18,123 nucleotides of DNA from CAYPHA01 sp964410215. GTDB taxonomy: Bacteria; Calditrichota; Calditrichia; Calditrichales; CAYPHA01. Each line of letters begins with the position of its first letter. The stretch's first letter is position 1. The stretch is taken from NCBI GenBank assembly GCA_964410215.1, contig CAYPHA010000086.1, positions 1 through 18,123 on the forward strand. The letters run 5' to 3'. The translations under genes were made by a program, and so were the position numbers. The notes below the pieces were generated by a model, which was given only the letters and a program-made list of their open reading frames with translations, was not told the DNA's origin and made no database searches. Shown piece after piece: positions 5,759 to 15,600 of this stretch.

Positions 5759-6664
5759 ATGAAAATTGAGATTGAGCGGCTTTCCAAGTTTTATGCCGGC
5801 GGAATCAGAGCACTTTCGGATGTAAATCTCGAAATCGGTAACGGACTGTTTGGATTACTCGGACCTAACGGGGCTGGCAAAACGACCCTCATGCGTATCC
5901 TGGTAACGCTTATGAAGCCTTCGCAGGGAACGGTGCGGATTGGTGATCTGGATCTGCAGCGGGACCGTAAACCGATCCGCAGAATGCTGGGGTACCTGCC
6001 TCAGGACTTTTCCACGTTTCCGAAAATCAAGACCTGGGAATTCCTGGATTATAGTGCACGGCTGGCGGACATAAAACCCGTGGCCAAACGAATAAACCTG
6101 ATCGATGAACATCTGGAAAAGGTTGGACTCTATGAAGTTCGTGATCGCCTGGCCAATAAACTTTCCGGTGGGATGAAAAGGCGTTTGGGCATTGCCCAGG
6201 CATTAATCGGTAATCCGATAATACTTATTGTCGATGAACCAACCACCGGCCTCGATCCCGAAGAGCGGATCCGGTTCCGTAATTTGCTTACGGAAATGGG
6301 CCGTGAAGAACGAATTATCATTCTTTCAACCCACATTGTCGGGGATATTTCCAGTACCTGTAATGATATGGCATTACTCGTTGATGGGGAAGTTGGTTAT
6401 AAAGGATCGCCGGAGGGGTTAATACGCAACGCAAGAGGCAGTGTTTTTGAACTGGATGTCAGCGATGGTGAACTTAACCGGGTTAAAGAGAAATTCACTG
6501 TCATTTCTTCTATCCCGTATGAATCCGGTTGGAAAGTACAGGTGGTCTCCGACAGGGTGGAAGGCTTTCCCTCTGTTGCTATCGAACCGAATCTGGAGCA
6601 TGCCTATGTACATTTTATAGAAAAGCATTATCAGACAGATGATATACTGCAGATTGAATTTTAA
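5759..6664 (+). CDS. ABC transporter ATP-binding protein
   Basis: The 301-residue ATPase has all motifs: Walker A GPNGAGKT (35-42), Q-loop Gln82, signature LSGGM (135-139), Walker B ILIVDE (155-160, with Glu160), and switch His192. The C-terminal 80 residues are an extension like that of CcmA-type ATPases that pair with ABC-2 permeases. It acts in the cytoplasm and energises the permease encoded next; its stop TAA shares its last A with the permease ATG (TAATG), so translation is probably coupled. No substrate can be read from it. The ribosome-binding site is weak, suggesting coupling also to the lipoprotein gene 30 bases upstream. Confidence 0.95.
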   Translation: MKIEIERLSKFYAGGIRALSDVNLEIGNGLFGLLGPNGAGKTTLMRILVTLMKPSQGTVRIGDLDLQRDRKPIRRMLGYLPQDFSTFPKIKTWEFLDYSARLADIKPVAKRINLIDEHLEKVGLYEVRDRLANKLSGGMKRRLGIAQALIGNPIILIVDEPTTGLDPEERIRFRNLLTEMGREERIIILSTHIVGDISSTCNDMALLVDGEVGYKGSPEGLIRNARGSVFELDVSDGELNRVKEKFTVISSIPYESGWKVQVVSDRVEGFPSVAIEPNLEHAYVHFIEKHYQTDDILQIEF

Positions 6665-9600
6665 TGAATGAATTATCGAAAATCTGGATAAATGCCCGGT
6701 ATGAAGTTATAACCCTTCTCCGAAGCTGGTTCTTCAGGATTTTTGCCGGTCTGATGCTGGGCCTGTTTGTAATGATGAATATAATATTCTTCAGCACGGC
6801 TCTACCCATCCCGCGCATGTTTAACGGATTCTCGGCGTCCGTTCCTTACGCCAACATGCTTTTACTGAATCTGGCACAGATCAGTATTGTCATTTTCATG
6901 GCCAGTGATTTTTTCAAACGGGACAGGAAATTCAATACGGTAGAAGTATTTTATATACGCTCAATGACCAATGCTGCCTATATAATTGGAAAGGCGCTGG
7001 GTATCGGCCTGATCTTTCTGGCCCTGGATGTCCTTATTCTGCTCATAGCATGTGTCATTCACCTCGCTTTCAGTGATGTCACTTTTACCTGGAAACCCTA
7101 TTTCCTGTATCCGCTCATAATGGGATTGCCGGCCTTCCTGTTCATGACCGGTCTTTCTTTCCTTTTGATGCGCCTTATAAAAAACCAGGCTGTCGTTATC
7201 CTCGGATTGCTTGGTTATTATGCGGCAACCTTGTTCTATCTCAATAACCGGGCCTACTATCTCTTTGACCTGATCGGACTGCGGATTCCGTTAGCCTATT
7301 CGGATTTTACCGGTATAGCAGATTTTAACCAGATCCTGATGCAAAGAGCGGTCTACTTGTTCCTCGGCCTGTTTTTCATTGCCGTCACGATTGTATCTTT
7401 TAACAGGCTGGTTCAATCCCTGCCGGTACGCCGTGCTGTGTTGATATTTGCTATCCTCAGTGTTTCGTTATCTGGAATTTTCATATACGGGTATCTCAGT
7501 CCTTCCAGTGAAGTCCCGGCCGATCGTCTTGCAATGAAAGAGCTGAATAAGCAATATTTCGATAAGGCTAATATGTCGCCTGTGTCCTGTCGAATCGCGT
7601 TTAATCATCATGGTAATACCATGACTGCCAAAACACGCTATGTATTGCAGAACAAGAATCCGGATCCTGTTGAAATGTATTATTTCAGTATAAATCCCGG
7701 ATTGGAAGTTACCAGGGTGAGCACGGATACGGGTCTGATGAGGTTTAAACAGACCAGGCACATACTGGAGGTCTATCCTTCAGACAAAATCGTGCCCGGC
7801 GGGCTTGATTCCCTGACCATTGAATTTGAGGGACGGATCGATGATGCCGTCTGTTATCTGGATATCAGCGACGAGCTGCTGAAGCCGGCGTTTACCATAT
7901 GGGTCTATAATGTTCCATGTAAATATGCCTTCCTGGAACGTGATTATGTGCTGCTGCCGCCTGAATCACTATGGTATCCCCGTCCGGGATTGCCACCCGG
8001 GACAGGGTTTCCGGAAAGACTGGACAGGCAATTTACCAGATATCATTTGGAAGTACGAACGAACAAAAAGCTGATGGCCATATCACAGGGTGAGATGCTG
8101 AATCCGCAACCGGGGTCTTTTTCATTCTCACCCGAGGTCCCGTTGCAGGATATCAGCCTGGTGATAGGCCCTTATCACAAGCAAAGCATCGAAGCGGACA
8201 GCATCAGTTACCTGCTTTATGCACTGCCCGGACATGACTACTACACCTCCTTTCTGACCGAGGTAGAAGATACGCTTTCAAACATTATCAGGGAAGTGAA
8301 ACAGGATTACGAGGTCAGATTGAACCTGTCTTATCCGTTCCAGAGACTGGGATTGGTTGAGGTTCCCATTCAGTACTATGCCTATGCACGCATCTGGACG
8401 GCGGCTGAGGAGACCGTACAACCCGAACAGATATGGATCCAGGAAAACGCGGCAGCGGTTACAGGGGCGGATTTCAGGTTGCTTAACCGCTCCATGGATC
8501 GCCGTATGGAACGGTCAAATCAGACCCTTACCGAAAAAGAACGGCAGATTTCCATGCTGAAGTCGTTCTTTAATTCCACGTTCCTCGACAAAGCAGCAGG
8601 CCGATTGCGTTTTGGCGGGCCCAGACCGGAAAAAGATCCATATTACAGTATATTTCCGAATTACTATTCTTATGTGACGGTTCTCGAATCTGAAAAAGGA
8701 TTCATTTTTAATACAGCATTGGAATCATACCTGAATGACCGCGCAAAAAGCGGTAGTGCGGGGCCTCCTCAAATGTTTGTTGAAGGGTTGACCGATGCTG
8801 AAAAAGTGAGCCGGGCCCTTGAGAAAAAAAGCCTTGCAGAATACCTGGCTGACCCGGATTCTGTCGCGTTCATGACGGAATTAATCAAACAGAAAGGATC
8901 CTATCTCGTCAAGTTATTGAAATATGAACTGGGCGGGGACGTTTTCGATAAAAGCCTGCGGGAAACTGTCGGAAGCAGTCTCTATAAACCGTTTTCCCTG
9001 GAAGCTCTGATCGATGAAAGCCAATTCAGGTCGGATGTTATTCTGGATAGTTATCTGCACAACTGGTATCGTGGCTCGGGTTTGCCTGCTTTCAGGCTCT
9101 ATGATGTTGCGCTTTTCAAGGTGATCGACAAGGATCATATAAGAAACCAGATACGATTCAAAATATTTAACAGCAGTGCGGTGGACGGTCTTATTGAAGT
9201 AACTTTTCAGTATGGACGTGGGGGAAGAGGCATGCCTTTTGGTTTTAATGAAACGGATGAGCCTGCCCGCGTGTACAGAATTAATCAGGGAGAGTTGAAA
9301 GAAATCGGTATCCTGCTGGATGATGAACCGCGGGGCATTGAGGTAAATTTTCTGATTGGTCGGAACCTGCCGCTGATCGTTTCCAGGCAATTTGATAAAG
9401 CAGAGCTTGATGAAAATAAAGCGCCATTCAGCGGAGAACGAATAATAGACGACAAACCGATATGGAGCACTCCGGATGAACATATCGTGGATAATGTCAA
9501 TGCGGGTTTTGAGGTTTATAATCCTCCGTTCTCCAGTGTCCTTAAACGAATGATTCACGGCGAGCGTTCAGAAGAAAAGGAAGAAGAATACGTCCGGTTT

Positions 9601-10020
9601 CAGTGGTGGCGTCCTCCCCAGCAATGGCGCCTTGTGAAAAATGCGACGCTGTACGGAACCTACATTCATTCGGCATACTACATCGGCTCGGGAAGTGGCA
9701 ACAAGTATGTCTCCTGGACGACACGTATCGGAGAAAGCGGTTTTTATGATATCTATATGCATATGCTGAGCAAGGAAGGATTCTGGCGCGGGAGGGGCCG
9801 TCAGCGCGGAGGGAGTACTTTTGGCGAATTTAATTATATTATTCACCACGATTCCGGAGAGGAAAACGTAACACTGGATGCAAACCAGGCACCGGAAGGA
9901 TGGAATTTTCTGGGAACATGGTACTTGTCCAGGGGCGAAGCAAAGGTCGTACTGACCGATGAATCGGATGGCCGGATGATTGTCGCTGATGCTATCAAAT
10001 GGGTAAAAAATGACGATTGA
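6664..10020 (+). CDS. ABC-2-like permease fused to a degenerate M1-peptidase-like region and a golvesin-type domain
   Basis: The 1118-residue product has about seven membrane segments in residues 18-280, of ABC-2 permease type. A large extracytoplasmic part follows. Residues about 300-500 resemble the N-terminal beta domain of M1 aminopeptidases ('YYFSINPGLEV'). About 500-790 contain 'YPFQRLGLVEVP' and 'VQPEQIWIQE', landmarks of permease/M1 fusions known in Bacteroidota. I find no HExxH zinc motif anywhere in the protein, so peptidase activity is unlikely. Residues about 790-950 look like the following beta domain. Residues about 980-1118 resemble the golvesin/xanthan-lyase C-terminal domain: 'GFYDIYMHM', 'YIIHHDSGEENVTLDANQ', 'GWNFLGTWYLSRGEAKVVLTDES', 'IVADAIKWV'. 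It pairs with the upstream ATPase. Possible roles are export or mechanical work on an envelope polymer; the substrate is unknown. Confidence 0.85.
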   Translation: MNELSKIWINARYEVITLLRSWFFRIFAGLMLGLFVMMNIIFFSTALPIPRMFNGFSASVPYANMLLLNLAQISIVIFMASDFFKRDRKFNTVEVFYIRSMTNAAYIIGKALGIGLIFLALDVLILLIACVIHLAFSDVTFTWKPYFLYPLIMGLPAFLFMTGLSFLLMRLIKNQAVVILGLLGYYAATLFYLNNRAYYLFDLIGLRIPLAYSDFTGIADFNQILMQRAVYLFLGLFFIAVTIVSFNRLVQSLPVRRAVLIFAILSVSLSGIFIYGYLSPSSEVPADRLAMKELNKQYFDKANMSPVSCRIAFNHHGNTMTAKTRYVLQNKNPDPVEMYYFSINPGLEVTRVSTDTGLMRFKQTRHILEVYPSDKIVPGGLDSLTIEFEGRIDDAVCYLDISDELLKPAFTIWVYNVPCKYAFLERDYVLLPPESLWYPRPGLPPGTGFPERLDRQFTRYHLEVRTNKKLMAISQGEMLNPQPGSFSFSPEVPLQDISLVIGPYHKQSIEADSISYLLYALPGHDYYTSFLTEVEDTLSNIIREVKQDYEVRLNLSYPFQRLGLVEVPIQYYAYARIWTAAEETVQPEQIWIQENAAAVTGADFRLLNRSMDRRMERSNQTLTEKERQISMLKSFFNSTFLDKAAGRLRFGGPRPEKDPYYSIFPNYYSYVTVLESEKGFIFNTALESYLNDRAKSGSAGPPQMFVEGLTDAEKVSRALEKKSLAEYLADPDSVAFMTELIKQKGSYLVKLLKYELGGDVFDKSLRETVGSSLYKPFSLEALIDESQFRSDVILDSYLHNWYRGSGLPAFRLYDVALFKVIDKDHIRNQIRFKIFNSSAVDGLIEVTFQYGRGGRGMPFGFNETDEPARVYRINQGELKEIGILLDDEPRGIEVNFLIGRNLPLIVSRQFDKAELDENKAPFSGERIIDDKPIWSTPDEHIVDNVNAGFEVYNPPFSSVLKRMIHGERSEEKEEEYVRFQWWRPPQQWRLVKNATLYGTYIHSAYYIGSGSGNKYVSWTTRIGESGFYDIYMHMLSKEGFWRGRGRQRGGSTFGEFNYIIHHDSGEENVTLDANQAPEGWNFLGTWYLSRGEAKVVLTDESDGRMIVADAIKWVKNDD

Positions 10021-10024
10021 CATA

Positions 10025-10057
10025 TAAATTTGACAAAAAATATCAGGGCCATAAACT
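10025..10057 (+). promoter_or_regulatory. Candidate promoter of the efflux operon
   Basis: Two readings overlap. TAAATTTG (10025-10032) fits TAnnTTTG. TTGACA (10030-10035), 16 bases and TAAACT (10052-10057) fit a sigma70-type pair. Either places transcription start close before ATG 10071, whose Shine-Dalgarno AGGA is at 10060-10063. The gap is only 50 bases, so read-through from the ABC genes is also possible. Confidence 0.35.
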
Positions 10058-10070
10058 GCAGGATTAATCC

Positions 10071-11540
10071 ATGAAAACGTACAAAATCCTATTTTTTATT
10101 TTTTATTTTGTATTTTTTATTTCCACCATAACCTCCGCACAGACTATCCGGATACTTTCTTTTGAGGAAGCACTGGCAACGGCACGGAAAAACAGTCCCG
10201 ATATACGTCAGGCACGGTTGTCACTTGAAAGAAGCCGTGAAATGCTCAATGCACAGGAGGCTTCGCTGAAATCCCGGTTCAGTTTTACCCTGGAGCCTTT
10301 TTTCTATAGCAGGGAAAAGACATTCAATAACTTTTTTTCGACCTGGAATGAGAGTGAAATTAGAAGTTCAAGCGGCCTGTTTACAATCGCCCAGCCGATA
10401 TTACTGACCGATGGTACATTGGCCCTGCAAAATCAGTTCGGCTGGCGGGATTCATACAGTGAATTCCAGGACACAAAAAGTGAAACCTTCAGCAATAATC
10501 TCTACATATCCTATGATCAGCCCATCTTTACCTACAATCGTACCAAACTGGCCCTGGAAGAGGTGCGTCTCGATCTGGAGAATGCTTCCATTTTCTATCG
10601 ATTGCAGGAATTGAATCTGGAACGCTCCGTGGCTGAGAGTTTCTATACCGCTTATCAGGCTAAAATGAGTCTGCAGGTTGCCAGGGAAGAATATGCCAAC
10701 CGGGATCAGAGTTACCAGATCATTAAAAACAAAGTCGATGCCGGTCTGGCTGCCAAAGAAGAATTATACCAGGCAGAGCTGGATCGTACAACCAGCAAGT
10801 CACAGGTTCAAAATGAAGAAGTTGCCCTGCAAAACGCCCTGGATGATCTGAAACGCCTGCTGGGGATTGATATATTTGAAGAAATTACGGTACAGGCTGA
10901 GATTGTACAGACGCCGGTTGACATCGATATCGACAGAGCAATTAATCATGGGTTAAAAAACCGGCTGGAGTTAAGACAGCGTAACATCGATTTACAGTTG
11001 GCCCGTGCAAATGTGGTGACGGCTTCTGCAACCAATGAGTTCAAGGGAAATATTTCATTGAACTACGGTATACTGGGTAACTCGGAAGAATTTCGTGACG
11101 TATACGAGGTGCCGACTAAAAACCAACGGGTGAGCCTGACGCTGGATATCCCGATCTGGGACTGGGGCGAACAGAAATCCCGGATCAAAGCAGCGGAAGC
11201 ATCCATGCGGAAGAGCGACCTGACCCTTGAAGAAGAGAAAACGTCCATTCTGATCGGCATACGTCGTGCGTACAGGAGCCTTCAAAACCAGGCCCTGCAG
11301 ATTCAACTGGCCCGGGAAAATGTGAAAAGTGCCCAGCTTACCTATGATATAAACCTGGAGCGGTACGAAAATGGTGATCTGACGAGTATGGATCTTAATC
11401 TTTTTCAGAATCAGCTCTCCCAGAGGAAAATCGGTCTGGTCAATGCCCAGATTAATTATAAAATTCAGTTGCTGGGACTGAAAATAGAATCGCTTTATGA
11501 TTTTCAAAAAGATAGTCCGGTGTTTTCACCGGATGAGTAA
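10071..11540 (+). CDS. TolC-family outer-membrane efflux channel
   Basis: The 489-residue product has a signal peptide cleaved likely after TSA (residue 23). The long alpha-helical, Gln/Glu/Leu-rich body has the two repeated OEP segments of TolC proteins. The opening 'LSFEEALATARKNSPDIRQARLSLERSREML' and the second-half 'LELRQRNIDLQLARANV ... ISLNYG' are typical, as is the closing 'LTYDINLERYENGDLTSMDLNLFQNQLSQ'. It should form the trimeric exit duct for the pump encoded downstream. Family length (about 420-500) is matched. It is the first gene of a tight operon: 36 bases separate it from the adaptor gene. Confidence 0.93.
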   Translation: MKTYKILFFIFYFVFFISTITSAQTIRILSFEEALATARKNSPDIRQARLSLERSREMLNAQEASLKSRFSFTLEPFFYSREKTFNNFFSTWNESEIRSSSGLFTIAQPILLTDGTLALQNQFGWRDSYSEFQDTKSETFSNNLYISYDQPIFTYNRTKLALEEVRLDLENASIFYRLQELNLERSVAESFYTAYQAKMSLQVAREEYANRDQSYQIIKNKVDAGLAAKEELYQAELDRTTSKSQVQNEEVALQNALDDLKRLLGIDIFEEITVQAEIVQTPVDIDIDRAINHGLKNRLELRQRNIDLQLARANVVTASATNEFKGNISLNYGILGNSEEFRDVYEVPTKNQRVSLTLDIPIWDWGEQKSRIKAAEASMRKSDLTLEEEKTSILIGIRRAYRSLQNQALQIQLARENVKSAQLTYDINLERYENGDLTSMDLNLFQNQLSQRKIGLVNAQINYKIQLLGLKIESLYDFQKDSPVFSPDE

Positions 11541-11576
11541 AAATAAAATATCCGACTTCAAGGGAGGAGTAATAAC

Positions 11577-12626
11577 GTGAATCGATTTTTTTATCTGCTG
11601 GGTATAATAGCCATTATATCAGCTTGTCAGCAGTCGGATTCGGGAGATGAATTGGATATCAGTGTTCCTGTCAGCGTGGAAGATATTAACAAAAGCCCTA
11701 TTGAAGAATACGTTACAACCACATCAACGGTTTATGCTATTAAAAATACCGTCATTCAGTCGGAAACTGAAGGTGTTTACCGGCAGGGCGTGAATGCACT
11801 CACAAAAAAACCATACATAACCGGTGACCGGATCGATGAGGGTGATATCATTGTTTTGCTGGATAATCCGGAATATGAAAACAATATCAAAGTGGAATCC
11901 CAAAAGCTTAATCTGGATATCTCAAAACGTGAATTCGAAAAGCAGCAGTCTTTATACGAAAAAGGCGGTGTGACGCTGCGGGAACTGATCAATGCAGAGC
12001 GCACCTATGTGGAAGCCCGATACGCTTATGAGAACGCGCTCATTCAGCTGGATAAAATGAAAATTACGGCACCTTTCAGCGGCGTCATCGTCGATCTGCC
12101 CTATTATACGCCAGGCACGAAAATCCAGACCGGACAGAAGATCGTGGAGATCATGGATTACAGCCGCCTGTATGCCGAGGTTTTTTATCCGGCTAAGGAG
12201 CTGAATCGTATTCGCGGGGGGCTGAAACTGCGCGTAACGCATTATTCCGAGGCAGCCGATACACTGTGGGGAGAAATAACCCAGGTGGCGCCCGCACTGG
12301 ACCCGGAGACACGTTCATTCAAAGCGACTCTGTTAATAGAAAATGAAAGTCACAGTCTGCGGCCGGGTATGTTTGTCAAAGTTGAAACCCGGGTTGCGGA
12401 ACGTGACAGTGCCATTGTTATTCCAAAAGATGTTATCTTATCCAAACGCAGTGGCAAAACAGTATTTGTCGTGGACAGAGGCGCGGCATTCGAACGCGTA
12501 ATCCGCACTGGTCTCGAAAACGAAAACCGTGTCGAAGTTCTGGAAGGATTGAAAGAAAATGAACGGTTGGTTGTCAAAGGTTTTGAAACACTTCGTAACC
12601 GGTCTAAAGTAAAGATCGTGCGTTGA
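11577..12626 (+). CDS. RND efflux periplasmic adaptor lipoprotein (HlyD/MFP family)
   Basis: The 349-residue adaptor begins at a GTG codon, supported by a strong GGGAGGAG ribosome-binding site at 11562-11569 and by the signal peptide that follows. The lipobox ISAC gives lipidated Cys17. Domains in order: a barrel-sandwich (lipoyl) half around residues 55-100 ('DRIDEGDIIVLLDNPEYE'), a short helical hairpin (about 100-155), the second lipoyl half ('ITAPFSGVIVDLPYYTPGTKIQTGQKIVEI'), a beta-barrel, and the membrane-proximal domain ending in 'VEVLEGLKENERLVVKG'. This is the MexA/AcrA layout. It links the TolC-like channel to the RND pump in the periplasm. The short hairpin suggests a standard-length tripartite pump. 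Confidence 0.93.
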   Translation: MNRFFYLLGIIAIISACQQSDSGDELDISVPVSVEDINKSPIEEYVTTTSTVYAIKNTVIQSETEGVYRQGVNALTKKPYITGDRIDEGDIIVLLDNPEYENNIKVESQKLNLDISKREFEKQQSLYEKGGVTLRELINAERTYVEARYAYENALIQLDKMKITAPFSGVIVDLPYYTPGTKIQTGQKIVEIMDYSRLYAEVFYPAKELNRIRGGLKLRVTHYSEAADTLWGEITQVAPALDPETRSFKATLLIENESHSLRPGMFVKVETRVAERDSAIVIPKDVILSKRSGKTVFVVDRGAAFERVIRTGLENENRVEVLEGLKENERLVVKGFETLRNRSKVKIVR

Positions 12627-12636
12627 GCGGGGCATC

Positions 12637-15600
12637 ATGAAAAAAATCAGTACATTTTCCGTTAACTATCCCATAACCATCTCGATGGCGGTTCTGGCCA
12701 TTATTTTGATCGGTTACATTTCTTTCATGAACCTGGGAATGGATCTGTTCCCTGATCTGAATAATCCGCGCATATTTATTGAAGTCAAAGCCGGTGAGCG
12801 CCCCCCGGAGGAGATGGAACGTCAATTTGTGGAGACGATTGAAGCGCTGGCCATCCGGCAGAAAAAGGTTGTTGATGTCACATCCGTCTCGAAAACAGGC
12901 GTGGCATATATCACGGCTGAATATGCCTGGGATGCCGATATGGATGAAGCCTTTCTGGATCTGCAGAAAAGTCTTACCAGTTTCAGCCAGAATACAGACC
13001 TTGATGAGCTGAATATCTCACAACATGATCCGAACAGTGCACCGGTTGTCGTTATCGGACTCGCCCATCCGGAAATTAACGATATGGATGAATTACGCAA
13101 AATATCGGAAAATTATATCCGGAACGAGCTGACCCGTCTCGAAGGCATTGCCGCCGTGGAAATCATCGGAACTGAGGAGAAAGAGGTGGTTGTAAAGACG
13201 TCACCCTATCTCATGGATGCCTATGAAGTGGATTTAAATACACTGGCTGCCCGGATTCAGAGCTCAAATGTCATCGTTTCCGGCGGATCGGTAGTCGAAC
13301 TGGGTCTTAAATACATGATTAAAGGTGTCGGTGAATTCCAGTCAATCGATGATATCCGCAATGTTATTGTAGCAGAAAAAATTACATCCGGCGACAACGC
13401 GAAAAGAATTCCCGTATTCCTGAAGGATGTGGCGGAAGTATATTTTACTAACAAAGAACCGGAAAACATCGTTCGCATCGACGGCAAGCGGAGTATCGCC
13501 CTGGCTGTCTATAAAGAAACCCGGTTCAACACCGTAAAAGCCGTTGAAGAGCTGTCCGGACATGTTAAAAAGTTGAGGGAAGCCTTGCCGGGTTATGAAT
13601 TTACCATGTTGCAGAATCAAGCGACCTTTATAGATAATGCGATCAGCGAGGTCGAGGAAACGGCACTGATAGGTGTGTTACTTGCTGTTTTCATCCTTTA
13701 TATCTTTTTAAGGCGATTCGAGACGACTGCGATTATCAGCATTGCCATTCCTATCTCAATTATTGCTACATTTAACCTTATGTATTTTAATGGGTTAACA
13801 ATTAATATCATGACCCTGGGTGGGCTCGCCCTCGGTGCCGGAATGCTTGTGGACAATGCCATCGTGGTTATGGAAAACATTTTCCGGAACCTGGAAGGAG
13901 GAAGGGGTATAAGGGAGGCGGCAATAGACGGGACATCTCAGGTTGCCGGGGCGATAACGGCATCCACACTGACGACCATTGTCGTGTTTCTGCCCATCGT
14001 TTACCTTCATGGCGCCGCAGGGGAGTTATTCAGGGACCAGGCATGGACCGTTGCCTTCTCGCTGCTCTCTTCCCTCATCGTGGCCATTACAGTCATTCCC
14101 ATGCTGAGCCACCGTTTAATAAAGCGAAAAACAGTTGCAGAAACGAAACAGGAAGAACGTTTTGAATGGTATACGCGTTTGCTGGACAGGCTTCTCGATC
14201 GCAGCTGGCCGGTGATTGCCGGAGCCACAGCTCTGATTGCCCTGGCCCTTTTCATTATCCCGTTTGTGGGCAGCGAGTTTATGCCGCACGGGGAAACGAA
14301 TGATTTCAAGCTGGAAATCATTCTCGAAGAAGGCACGGCACTGGAATATACGGATCAGGTGGCCTTGCAGGTCGAAGACAGGGTAAGGGCTGCACTTCCT
14401 GGAAAAATTGAACGTATCTATACCCGTATAGGACCGGTTTCGGGTGTAATGTCAGATCCGGAAGAATCGGAAATCCTTGAGGCTAACACGGCCGTTCTGA
14501 CAATTTATCGTAAGCCCGGAATCAAAGAATCAACGGATATGCTCATTGCGGCATTGAATACACTTTTTTCAGCGAAGAAGGATTGGGAACTTCGTTTTCA
14601 CAAGGAAGCTTCTTCACTTCAATCCATACTTGGTACAGACGAGGAACCGGTTGTCGTGGAAGTGAGGGGTGACGATCTGGATGTTATCCGCTCTTTAACG
14701 GAAGAAGTAAAGACGCGGCTCGATTCACTCCGGGGACTTTATAATGTGGAATCATCCTTTGATACGGGCAGACCGGAAATAAATATTATATTTGACCGTA
14801 TTCGAGCAGGAAGCTATAGTGTGGATTTTTCCTCAGTAGGCACACAACTGAAAGAAAAATTGATGGGCAGGGAAGTCGGCAACTGGGAAGAAGGAGGTGA
14901 GCTTCGGGATATTACCATCAGGCAGCCGGAATTCGCCGTTGATGAGCTGGCCGGTTTCTACATCACCAGCGGAGAGAGACAGATCCGTCTGGATGAAATT
15001 GCCACGATCGAAGAAGGAACTGGTGAGAAAAAGATTGACCGCCGAAACCAGGCGCGTATCGGCCGGGTAACGGCCGAAATAGAACCCGGCAGAGCCCTCG
15101 ACAAAATTACGGCAGCCATTAACGAACAGCTGATCGATCTTCATTTTCCCGAAAACTATCACTATCAGATTACGGGGGAAGAACTGAAACGGAAGCAGTC
15201 TTTCGCCAGCCTGAAATTTGCACTTCTCTTATCGGTTATACTGATTTACATGGTTATGGCTTCACAATTTGAGTCACTTATTCATCCCTTCACCATTTTA
15301 CTGACGATTCCACTGGCCGCGGTCGGCAGTATTCTGATCTTTTTTGTATTACAAATGCCTCTGAATGTAATGGCCTACATCGGGATTATCATGCTTGTCG
15401 GGATAGCCGTTAACGACTCGATTATACTGGTCGATGCCATCAATCAGCTTAAACGGGAAGGAAGGGAACTACGGATCGCGATCCTTGAAGCGGGGCGGCG
15501 CCGAATCAGGCCCATCATCATGACAAGCCTAACCACTATTCTGGCCCTGCTGCCATTAACGGTCGGATTCGGCGAGAGCGCAGCCTTGAGGGCGCCCATG

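Noticed and set aside
8914..9558. 214-codon open frame on the minus strand
   Set aside because: It lies wholly antisense inside the ABC permease gene, has no recognisable domain or ribosome-binding site, and its composition is explained by the sense gene.
9568..10052. Overlapping minus-strand frames of 151 and 69 codons at the permease 3' end
   Set aside because: They are shadows of the golvesin-like coding region, with no start signals.
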